A stretch of DNA of 40,339 nucleotides from Gymnopilus junonius (Eukaryota; Basidiomycota; Agaricomycetes; Agaricales; Galerinaceae), in NCBI GenBank assembly GCA_015501075.1, contig JADNYJ010000297.1, positions 1 to 40,339 on the forward strand. The letters are read 5' to 3'. Both the position numbers and the translations under genes were made by a program. The stretch's first letter is position 1. Each line of letters begins with the position of its first letter. The notes under the pieces were generated by a model. It did not search any database and had not been told where the DNA came from. It was given only the letters and a program-made list of their open reading frames with translations. Positions 31,668 to 40,339 of the stretch are shown in pieces.

Positions 31668-32127
31668 ATCGACGAGACAGAGGCGAGCATCGATCTGGGC
31701 CCGGATCGCAGACTCACCTCCACAGCGATCCGTTATGTCCCTATGGAAATGACAAAGATCGACGATGTCATAGGTATCTAATTCGGCTTACATCTTATTT
31801 TCGATGACAGCAATTTGACTTTAAGAAGTAATCAAAGGTAGAGCATAAAGAATTGATAATCGGTTGGAAAGAATCATGCCATGCAAAAAAACTCTCATGT
31901 CACTTTCTAAACGTTCCGATAACAACGGTGACTTGTCATTGACATGCTTCCCACAAACTCTTCCTTCTTTGCGCTCGTTCTCTCGGCGTCTGAAACCGAA
32001 CACTCATACGGTAACTTGACCCTATTTATATTTATAGATTGACACTTTATATATTATTTTCGCTCCTTTTTACGGACTTCCCCCGGTTACAATCCATCCA
32101 CTCCTTAACAACTGAGGTTCATTGATC
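31668..32127. other. Intergenic, no gene seen
   Basis: A 31-codon frame at about 31660 (MPPKSTRQRRAS) is too short to support. The rest holds the probable promoter of the gene at 32128. Confidence 0.45.
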
Positions 32128-32964
32128 ATGGAAAACGAAGGCGACAGACTTGATATCGAGGTAATTCCGTATGTGTGTTCTATGGCTAACTTTACGATGG
32201 TCACACTCGTTTGTACAGGCATCTCGATATCTGGGTGTTTCCATGCTGTCCGCAGAATATATATGGTTAAAGGTTCCACGTTATGACAATAAAATGACAA
32301 TTGGAAAATAGCAATTAACATAGTATTCTTCTCACCAACAGACCGATCTCCATCTCCTGGCTGTAAACAGTGCACTAAACTCTGACGAAAACCGTTGCGA
32401 CCATGATGATGAATCAACCATATTCAAAACGGTGCGTCCATCACATTGTTCCTTTTTCACCTGCTAATAAATTTGGAAGTTAAAATTTCGCCACAATAAA
32501 ATGTTTCCAGACAAGTTTACAGAGGATTTCAGACCCTTCTTTCACTCCTTATACGAGACAGCCAAAGCGCATGCGCTGTCTGCTAAGAACAGCACTCTTC
32601 TCAATGCTACGATCACATCTGATTCCACTAATATACGTGAGTCTTTTATTCGATCCTGAGGATAGTATTGCACATGAATTATTTTGATATTGTAGCCGAG
32701 ATTATAGGAAATGAAAACGACTCTGCCCACATCTCCAGCGACCTCGACAAAATATTTGCAAAAGGTTCTATTGCAATCCAGCCGTATAAGAAATATTTTG
32801 AAGCTTTTGGGTGCCGGAGTACAACGTTCCTGTCTTCCCTCGGTTTACTTCACCCCTCGTGCGTTGACAGATTGGTGACACTTGTTTTGAGGGACCATGG
32901 AGATGTCGAAGAAGGGATTCGCATAGAGCTCAAGGATATCATCACGAAAAGTGCCTATCAGTAA
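32128..32964 (+). CDS. Unrecognised five-exon protein (188 aa)
   Basis: Exons 32128-32160, 32219-32272, 32342-32431, 32516-32636 and 32696-32964 give 567 bases in phase. The protein starts acidic (MENEGDRLDIE), has a helical middle (FRPFFHSLYETAKAHALS) and a C-terminal helical block (IQPYKKYFEAFGCRSTTFL, VDRLVTLVLRDHGDVEEG). No signal peptide, membrane segment or known motif is seen. Two introns use imperfect sites: donor GTTCCA at 32273, and an acceptor CAAG at 32515 chosen over CAG five bases earlier because only it keeps the frame. It lies between the arms of the inverted duplication. The last exon is secure; the first exons less so. Function unknown. Confidence 0.55.
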
Positions 32965-33402
32965 CGCTGGAAATAAAATAAAGACACGATTATTTTTGAT
33001 ACACCGTTAGACTGTAAACTATATCTATCTTCGTCACATTTATACACAGTTACAAATGCTCGTCCATTCCACTTAACAAACTCGTCTAAAACCTGGTGTA
33101 TATCCGTTGAAATGTATTGTGAAAGACCCAAACCAGTAAATTAACAAACCCACCGTGTTTTTAAGTACTAGCAGATAAATACTAGTAGACCATATGTTCA
33201 GCTCTTTCACAGACTAATAACAATATTGAATCGCTGTTTTGTTCCGCAGTTTTTCTCTCCCTGTGACCTCATAAACTGCAATCCTTGAAAAGGCCATAAA
33301 AATTTGTCTGCACATAACTATATCATCGAAGTTTAAGCGTGGTTTACCTGCAACACATTTTGATCCATACATAGATATATCTATGCCTCTGTATTGTTTT
33401 AT
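32965..33402. other. Convergent intergenic stretch
   Basis: AT-rich DNA between two facing 3' ends, holding the word AGATATATCT at about 33375. No exon is supported. Confidence 0.5.
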
Positions 33403-34064
33403 CTATCCTATGTTTTCTATTATACCGGCAGTCCCTTGGTCTACTTTATCCTTCCTCTTCTTTAATTCCATGTCCACTGCTTTTATAAAGCCAGCGTCGA
33501 ATCGTTCATCCTGACCCGACCTTCCCTTGCGTCTATCATTTTCATCACTTTTGTTTCCGTTTGCTGATTTATCGCTTTCGTATCCATCTGTTGACCCAGA
33601 TGAAATACCGCTGTATTCGTCGTCGGTAGATATCATTAAAACGGATGATCCATCATCAGACAAAGAATCTCCCGCTGTACAGTGAGATTAATTACTGTAA
33701 TACATGTATACAGATCGAACTGAACTCACAATCCTCGTTCCTCCGTCCATACGAGCGGTATTCCATGTTGCAATCATCTTCCAGCAATGCTGTTATGTTC
33801 ACTTTATATAACAATAATAAGAGTAAACATATAGATAAAAATTGTGCAAATCCGTGAATCAAGTCAAAGAAATGGTTGATTAAAGAAAGCCATTTATATG
33901 AACTGAGCCCACATACCATAAAATGGGCAACGAGATTCGTTATATCCATTCACGTTGCATTGGAGTGTAACGCTTATGTTACCGCCTTCCAAAGAGACCT
34001 CTTTCACAACCCTCACCGTTTTGCCGTGAAAACAGTCAGGAAGGTGGAAGCGATGCGTTTGCAT
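33403..34064 (-). CDS. Unrecognised acidic protein, three exons (163 aa, start uncertain)
   Basis: Exons 34064-33917, 33801-33730 and 33674-33403 join in phase 1 at both introns (115 and 55 bases, GTATGT and GTGAGT donors) to 492 bases. The N-terminal part (HLPDCFHGKTVRVVKEVSL, GGNISVTLQCNVNGY) looks like a small beta-rich domain. The C-terminal half is low-complexity Ser/Asp/Lys (STDDEYSGISSGSTDGYES) and ends in charged helix-like sequence (MELKKRKDKVDQG). The frame is open upstream of the chosen ATG to an acceptor-like CAG at about 34119, so earlier exons may exist; I could not join one. No family recognised. Confidence 0.55.
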
Positions 34065-34869
34065 GTGTTCTGTTATTGAAATTGCCGGTACTGGTTCTCG
34101 TTTACCATCAAGTGGGCTGCGGAACACGTCAACAATTACCAGTAGTACGAGTCAAAATGAACGTCCTCTTACTAAGGTACCTCGAAGAGTCTTCCCGGGA
34201 ACGGATAGCACCTGAACGATGTTAAATTTTCTGCATGTGCTTGTTGTCGAACCAACTTCGCTTCGAAGGACATGTTTCTTGCAGCCATTGCCTTGAGTGT
34301 ATACTAATCTCGCAGATATGTGCAGCCGGCTTTATATCCTTCACATTTCTGTCTGTCCCATAATAAGTGTTATTATTCAAAGCATTTGATTTGGATCCAA
34401 TACCAGATATACGTACGCATCTCTCAACACATATAAAATGATTTCCTACATCCCTGAGTTTATCCCCTAATAGGTAATTACTAATAAAAGAGAGCTGATT
34501 ACGGTAAAAAATCACTCAGACCGAAGACTACGCAACCAATTTTACGGGCCGATTGTCTCTTTTTATATCTCGGACATGTTACAGTACAAGTTCTTGTACT
34601 GCATAACGTCGTGAAGGGCCCTTTTCTGATGCGTAATGAGATTTATGCATTACTAGACCATATTTTGGCTGGCTGGGGAAGTTTTCGACTGCCAAAGTTG
34701 ATGCAATATGACAAATATGCATAACGAAATCATGTATTATGAGAACTTGTACTGTATGGCTCTGCACGGGCCGTTGGCAATAATTTATGTTGTACTGCAC
34801 AGCAATCTCCTCTTTTCTGCATATATAAAAGACCAATCTACTTACATGTTGTCCTGATCTCAATGAGAT
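34065..34869. other. Divergent intergenic stretch
   Basis: It lies between the minus-strand gene at 33403 and the plus-strand F-box gene at 34870 and should hold both promoters. An open minus-strand frame at 34222-34515 has partly protein-like sequence but no phase-compatible join. TATA-like TATATAAA occurs at 34821, about 50 bases before the F-box gene's ATG. Confidence 0.45.
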
Positions 34870-35960
34870 ATGGAATTTCTTGAGTTTGCTCCTGAAATAC
34901 TCTTCACCATATTGTATTTTCTTCCAGTCAACGGTCGGCTCGCCATCCAACGGACCTGCAGTCAACTTTATTCGATCATGACCACAATCCTTTACCGACG
35001 TCTTGCAGTTACAAATGTGGGGGCAAGGAAGTTGAGCATTACCCTCTTGGCCACACCAACAGTACGATACGGCTGCATTATTCGATCGCTCGACTTCAAA
35101 GGGAAATCAGTATACGACATGTACACCACTTATCCTTTGTTCCTCGAAGCCTTAAACAATATGCCCAACTTGCGAACCCTCTCGATTGACATTCCACCTG
35201 GCCATTGCTCTTACTTTGCTTCTCTCATGAAGTGTAAAGGTCTTATTCGCGATCAGGCGTCCCCGATCGCTAGCATAAGGGGAATCGTCGAAGATGAAGG
35301 TCCAAACTGTCCATATGTCCTACCACACCTGCAAAACTTCACCTTCAATGGCAACGCCCACCTAATTATCTTGGCAAAGAACAGGAAATTGTCGAGATTG
35401 AATATCAAACGCGATCTACAGGTGTATCAAATCGGTCTTGTGCTTGACACAGTGACTCCTCGTTACCTGACAAGTCTCCAAATTTCCCTCGTGATCTCCA
35501 CTACCATGGAACTTGTCCTCATACTCTACATTGTTGGGCAAGCTTGCATCGCTCTGTCAGACTTGAGTATCGAAACTGGTGTTTTCAATGCCATGGTAAA
35601 TTATTGCTTCTATTTTCTTTATGTATTTGTTAAGATCATTTTCTTCAGGATATTTCACAGGCACTGGCAGATGCCCCCTTCTTGTTCTTGAAACTTCGTA
35701 GTCTCTTTATCAGTCCATCCGACAAGCGTCCCCCGGTGTTTGGCGGTCATATGCAAGATTATTATCCGGCACAACGCTTGCATCTCGATAAGGCCTCCCG
35801 CGTTATGACACGTTTGCGTACTGTCTCCTTCGGACCTGTCGTTTGGGAATGCGTTGACCACCTTCGCGACACGTCTTGGTACAGCAGTTTTTTTGAAACA
35901 CCTGCTGGCGATGCACCTGCGGAAGAAAACGCATTCGGATGTTTGTTTTTAGAAGGATAA
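34870..35960 (+). CDS. F-box protein (345 aa)
   Basis: Exons 34870-35595 and 35649-35960 are joined in phase 0 across a 53-base intron (GTAAAT...TTCAG). The N-terminal 45 residues are a good F-box (FAPEILFTILYFLPVN, IQRTCSQLYSIMTTILYRRL). The remainder has widely spaced Leu-rich strands (NMPNLRTLSIDIP, LPHLQNFTFNG, LTSLQISLVIS, LKLRSLFISPS) like the irregular leucine-rich repeats of basidiomycete F-box proteins. F-box proteins link substrates to SCF ubiquitin ligases through Skp1; the Leu-rich part would choose the substrate. It differs in sequence from the two tandem F-box-like genes downstream. Confidence 0.78.
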
Positions 35961-37160
35961 ACTGGTATGCTCTTACACATCGGATTTTAGCGTTCCTGAA
36001 TATGATATCTACTGTTGTACTGTCCTGTCATCCTCTGATACGGTATTTCAAGTTTGAATTGAGTAGATAGTCCATCCATACTATAATATAAAGACAGCTG
36101 GTATTTTGTCGCGCATAAATTGATATGGTATAGTCTCACTTCGTTTGACGGACAATTGTTCACCGTTTAACCATTCTGCACAGTTAAAATTCCAAAGTTC
36201 TGCTTCACCACAAAGCAATGGCTGTTGATCATGACATTGTCTATTCTTACTCACACATACATCATGTTAGGAGGGCATTTTTCAAGTGACAAAGCATTCA
36301 CGCAAGCATTTTAATGTTCCGTGGACGGCGGTGGCTGACTGCTTGTCTTCATATATACATTTTGAATCAATTAACGAACAGCGTGTCTTCCAGCTTTGTA
36401 TCGAAGGAAATACCGGTCAACTACATGTGTTTGTTAAAATGATTTCTATCCGGAGGTACGATTTACAAAGAGGTGAGAGCCAATTATAAACTATGAATCT
36501 GAGGTGATCATGATCATGAGCGCCAGTTTGATCGAGCGGCAGATAAAAATAGGCGACACAGCTTTGTCAGCAGGATTTCCGACATGCTTAATAATATGGA
36601 TGTATTTTGAATGTATTATGCTGCGAAGCCTCCGCGTTGATTTACAGCGCAAAGCAGCACCAAATATATCCTTCATTTGATACAAAACTGTTCCATTAAA
36701 TTTCCAGTTCTACATTTCCACACAACAATGGCTCTTATAACGACACGGACTGTCTGCTCGGTTCGGCCTGCACTATGACATGATAATCAGGAAAATATAT
36801 GAACTCCATAAATACTGATCTAATATCGGATCAATCTTTAAAAGAAAACCAATCTCAGTTGCATATTTTAACGTTGGTCGGGGCCCGCACGACCACCACC
36901 GTGAAATTTCTACGGATCGTCCGTCCTCTAAATTCATCCGGCTGTTAACGCTATATAAGTGTTTACTTGGCCAATGTTCTATTTATACATTCCTCGCATA
37001 CTGACGTACAACGGACGCCGTTATTTGGAGTGAACTTCAGCTTGCGGGGTGGATTATGGTAGCTCATTCGATTCTTACCGAACTCATCGGATTCACGTTT
37101 TCCAGTTTTCTAATAAAACTCGTCAACTTGTAGTCTCATTCAATTCACTTCCTTCACACC
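35961..37160. other. Intergenic, mostly inverted duplication copy B
   Basis: It contains the second arm of the inverted duplication (36267-36654), then AT-rich DNA and the promoter of the next F-box-like gene. No other exon is supported. Confidence 0.5.
36267..36654 (+). repeat. Inverted duplication, copy B
   Basis: The shorter copy of the pair with 31123-31667, in opposite orientation about 4.6 kb away. It has a single copy of the 31-base unit and lacks the 137-base segment. Its open frame (36286-36489) keeps the protein sequence of copy A with few replacements. Confidence 0.85.
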
Positions 37161-38352
37161 ATGGTCCTCCTCTTTCTTGACGTTATAAGTGAAATAATCG
37201 AATATTTGTATGGCGATGAAGAATCGCTCACTGCCTGTGCACTCGTTTCGACAGAATTGCTTCACATCGCTCGACGTGTTCGTTTTCGACATATAACACT
37301 CGACATAAAGACAGACGACGATGATCGCATGCAAAATCTTGCCGAAATGTCCTCCATCATCATTCCTCGTATGCGCGTCCTCACGTTATACTGGTCTACG
37401 AAGAAAAACGCAAATCGACGGTTCCTCTCATTGATACTCAAACGTATATTATCTGCTGCTGCGCTCAACGAGCTCCATTTGTATGGACGCTACAAAACCT
37501 TCAATCATGCCGGACTTATCAAACTTGCACAAATGGATACCTTGCAAATTATTACCTTGCAACAATTCAAGGAGGTTCCTGCAACACTTATTTCCAACCG
37601 ATTCAACTTGACCACGTTTGGAATTCACGGATGCACCGTCTCGAGCTCTGTCCCCCTTCTTTCTTTCCAACAACTTTACCCAATAAACGCCATTTATAAA
37701 TTTGATGATCTTTTTCCTCCAGATGAACACGGAATATTACGTCCAAGGATGCTTTCTTTGGGCCTCTGTATTGAAGTACATGTCGTTGGCTCTGTTGCGC
37801 TGCTCAAGCGTTCGATGGGATGCCTCAGAAAGCTAGAATTGTGCGTGCATCACTATCTCTATATGTAACCCTGTCCTCATCTCCTCCAAGTCAGTGCTAT
37901 TCAACCAGTCCACACATCTATGACTCATTCCTGGCAATAACGGCTGCATCCTTTGTAAACCTTACCTCCCTTTCTTTCTGCTTTGAAATTACGCGCCATG
38001 TATCTGCACCATTCAACATCCCCCACTTTCTAAACACAGGAGGCCTGACAGTCCTTCAGGATATCAGTATAACTTTTCTGTATGAAGTCATGTTTCTGGT
38101 TACAGCCTCACGCACCCTCAAGGTCTTAACGTCAATAACCCCCCCTTCACATTACCGGACGTATTTGACAGGAACATCCACCCACGCTTGCTCCACGGGA
38201 CGTGTTCATTGAAGTTCAATATCGGCGATTCGCTGCACCATAACTCGCGCCGCCTCGAATCCTTCAGAACAAGAATGCAATTCGAAATGGACAGACTCTT
38301 TCCTGATGCCCCGCCAGGCATCCGAGTTGAAGCTATAATAATCAAAGTTTAG
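37161..38352 (+). pseudogene. F-box-like gene with a one-base frameshift
   Basis: Exon 1 is 37161-37840, followed by a 50-base intron (37841-37890, GTGCGT...CAAG, phase 2) in the same place and of the same length as in the downstream paralog. The F-box-like start (LDVISEIIEYLYGDEESLT) is followed by irregular Leu-rich strands. Read as it stands, exon 2 ends early at 38212 (333 residues). After a run of seven C (38139-38145) the paralog-like sequence continues in the next frame (FTLPDVFDRNIHP against FTIKQLFSPEIHP) to a stop at 38350-38352. One more C in the run would give a 380-residue protein that aligns without gaps at that point. So it is either a young pseudogene, a truncated allele or a sequencing error in the homopolymer. 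Confidence 0.75.
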
Positions 38353-39029
38353 CTTCATGCTTCACGGTTCAACTTGCTTGCTCTTTGATGCCCCTTCGAT
38401 CTTCGGTAAATTTAATTACAGTAACATAATACCTACGACATGATACATTGATTTTTTATGTGTCTATAACTTTGCTATCCGAATTTCACCAATTACCGTA
38501 GTTCATTTTCATCGACTGTCCATCATATACTAAATATATACTAATGTTAACGTCCGATCTTCACCTATCACATACCAATATCCTTGGCCACCGGAGGCTC
38601 CACAAGTATTCACACAGTCGTGAATATTATTATTATTACTAAACACTGGACTTGCAGTTCTTACTAAACACTTGCACTTACTAAACACTGGACTTGCAAG
38701 TCATCCCTTTTTGGATCTATCTGCTAGTCTCCGATCACTCTAATACGATAATACGATCACTCTAATATGTTCCTGATTCACAAATCCACTTCTGGATATG
38801 GTCAGCGTTAACACAGAACCTATCAACCGACATGATCGGGTTAACGACAATGCCATATTGTACCCTGTTCCATCCCGTACATTCTGCTTACTTGATGCTT
38901 GTTTTCCACTAATGCCAGCTCTCGCCGATTTCTGACATGTAATAGACCATAAAATATTCTTCACTCTCAGTCGTTTATTTAAATAAGCTTGCTCACATTT
39001 CCATCCTCATTGCCGCTCATATTACCATC
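38353..39029. other. Intergenic between F-box-like paralogs, with tandem repeats
   Basis: Three partial copies of TACTAAACACTGGACTTGCA start at 38637, 38662 and 38679, and GATCACTCTAATA is repeated at 38733 and 38755. The stretch also holds the promoter of the next gene. No exon is supported. Confidence 0.6.
38637..38700 (+). repeat. Short imperfect tandem repeat
   Basis: Three units beginning TACTAAACAC, the middle one shortened, between the two F-box-like paralogs. Confidence 0.85.
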
Positions 39030-40234
39030 ATGGTCGCTCTATTCGTTGAGCTCATAAACAAGATCGTTGAAGAACTAGATGGTGACGAGCCCTCTCTGAG
39101 CGCGTGCTCTCTCACCTCTCATTCTTTGCTCCTCATGTGTCGTCCTATTCGCTTCCACAAACTCAGTATCGATCCAGTGGAACATAATGCTCCATATCGC
39201 ATGCGGCAACTTTCGGAAATGGCTTCGATTATCATACCGCATGTACGAACGCTCACCTTACATTGGTCGAACAAAATACCTTCCCAATCTCTCGACTACA
39301 CTCTTAACACAATTTTATTCATTGGGAAGCTGACAGAACTCCAACTCCGGGGTCGTTACAAAGCTGTGGCTACATCCATGGTTGTGGACCTTGCGATGAT
39401 GGAGTCATTAAGAACTTTGTCGATTGACCGCCTTACGGATATTCCAGCTTCAATAATTTGCAACCGCCCAAAGCTTGCGAGGTTCGAAATCCATAATTCT
39501 TCTGTCTCTACGATCTTGCCATTTCGCTTTCAAGATAAATATGCCATCCACGGGGTATATGACTTCGATTTGCTAAACCCGCCGGATGAAAATGGCGTTC
39601 AACATCCATACCGACTTTCCTTGAGTTTGTGTAACTACTCGCATTCTCATGGATGCATGTCGTTGCTGCAAAGGTCATTCCTTCATATAAAATTTCTTGA
39701 CCTGTAAGCACCTCTCCCATTCTCCAATTTATGGCTTACATATTTCTTTACAGTTTCTTCTTTTCTATCGCCCCTGCGGTGTATGAACCATTAGTATCGT
39801 GCATCACCGTTGCTTCTCTGCCTAATTTATTTTCGATATCCCTTCGAGTTCGTGTCATGGGTGCAGTGCAATTTCCAGGTAATATTCAGCAATTCCTCAA
39901 CGGCGGTGGCTGCACTACACTAAAAGAGATTAACATCATCTTCGACTACGACGTCGTGTTCTTTTCCCTTGCAACGCGTAACATCGGCCCAGTCACCAAT
40001 GTTGCAGCTCCATTCACAATCAAGCAACTGTTCAGCCCCGAGATACACCCACAACTACGCTCTGCCTCCTGCCGATTGGAAGTTGTCGTCAATGATGAGA
40101 AGTTGCATCGCCCACAAAGAGTGCAAAACTTCAAAAACCACATGCGAAGTCAGATGAAGAAGCTCTTCCCAAATCCCTTTCCGTGGGTAGAAGTTGTTAG
40201 TGTCATGATAGAGAGGTTAGAGGTGCAATATTAA
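39030..40234 (+). CDS. F-box-like protein, tandem paralog (384 aa)
   Basis: Exons 39030-39703 and 39754-40234 join in phase 2 across a 50-base intron (GTAAGC...TACAG); 1155 bases. The N-terminus (FVELINKIVEELDGDEPSL) is F-box-like and close to the upstream gene; SEMASIIIPHVRTLTLHW and LPFRFQDKYAIHGVYDFD are also shared. Leu-rich strands follow, and the tail is basic and helical (NFKNHMRSQMKKLFPNP). It is probably a substrate adaptor of an SCF-type ligase, by analogy with F-box proteins of this layout. The F-box is divergent, so Skp1 binding is not certain. It is intact, unlike its neighbour. Confidence 0.75.
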
Positions 40235-40339
40235 TATTCGAGTACTTACAGTCTACTGACACTCCTTGGGACACTGACGTTCCTTGGGTTAAATCGGTAT
40301 TCCGGCCGCAATTTTTCTCTGTCTGGTTTTCCTTTTGAA
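40235..40339. other. 3' flank at window end
   Basis: Non-coding downstream DNA with a short imperfect repeat (GACACTCCTTGGG and GACGTTCCTTGGG, about 40258-40288). Confidence 0.5.

Noticed and set aside
31660..31755. 31-codon frame with a basic start (MPPKSTRQRRAS)
   Set aside because: Too short, no splice partner, and its start overlaps the edge of the inverted duplication.
31123..36654. Treating the inverted copies as terminal repeats of one large transposon
   Set aside because: Copies differ by a 137-base segment, show no sharp shared termini or target duplication, and enclose no transposase.
1..40339. CRISPR array, bacterial operons or viral replication genes
   Set aside because: No regularly spaced repeats, no ribosome-binding-site-linked gene strings, and all genes are intron-rich; the only replication-type protein is the Helitron transposase.

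Overview
The window looks like nuclear DNA of a mushroom-forming basidiomycete (Agaricomycetes). Genes are split by many short introns, mostly 45 to 80 bases with GT-AG ends, and the recognisable proteins belong to families that are expanded in agaricomycetes: a JmjC-like protein, F-box and F-box/nucleotidyltransferase-like proteins, degenerate protein kinases, a RING protein and an autonomous Helitron. There is no operon structure, no CRISPR array, and I recognised no tRNA or rRNA gene. All exon models were built by hand by joining open frames across splice sites and requiring phase agreement. Every intact model below sums to a whole number of codons, but none is backed by transcripts.

Layout. 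0.7-5.7 kb (minus): a 15-exon, 1368-residue JmjC-like gene in which a metal-binding Asp is replaced. 5.7-9.6 kb: gene-poor, with G-runs, degenerate repeats and a fragment resembling the Helitron 5' region. 9.6-10.8 kb (minus): an F-box/nucleotidyltransferase-like gene. 10.9-11.3 kb: a TA-flanked MITE. 11.8-13.1 kb (plus): an unrecognised 341-residue nuclear-looking protein. 13.6-13.9 kb (minus): a 5'-truncated gene piece. 14.7-16.5 kb (plus): an 11-exon RING gene with a second, altered finger. 17.6-19.0 kb (minus): a complete degenerate kinase. 19.55-20.17 kb: a hAT-type MITE with an 8-base target duplication. 20.9-21.9 kb (plus): a broken kinase without its N-lobe. 22.6-23.6 kb (plus): an unrecognised 5-exon gene. 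24.5-30.7 kb: a Helitron with an uninterrupted Rep/helicase frame. 31-40 kb: an inverted duplication around two small unknown genes and an F-box gene, then two tandem F-box-like paralogs, the first with a single-base frameshift.

How it fits together. The genes do not form an obvious pathway. The region reads as an accessory or fast-evolving segment: mobile elements of three classes, duplicated regulators (ubiquitin-type adaptors, a RING protein, kinase-like and JmjC-like proteins), and several genes at different stages of decay. Three regulator families in one window (JmjC, kinase, second RING finger) show loss or change of key residues, which suggests enzyme-like folds kept or drifting without normal catalysis. 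That last point is inference.
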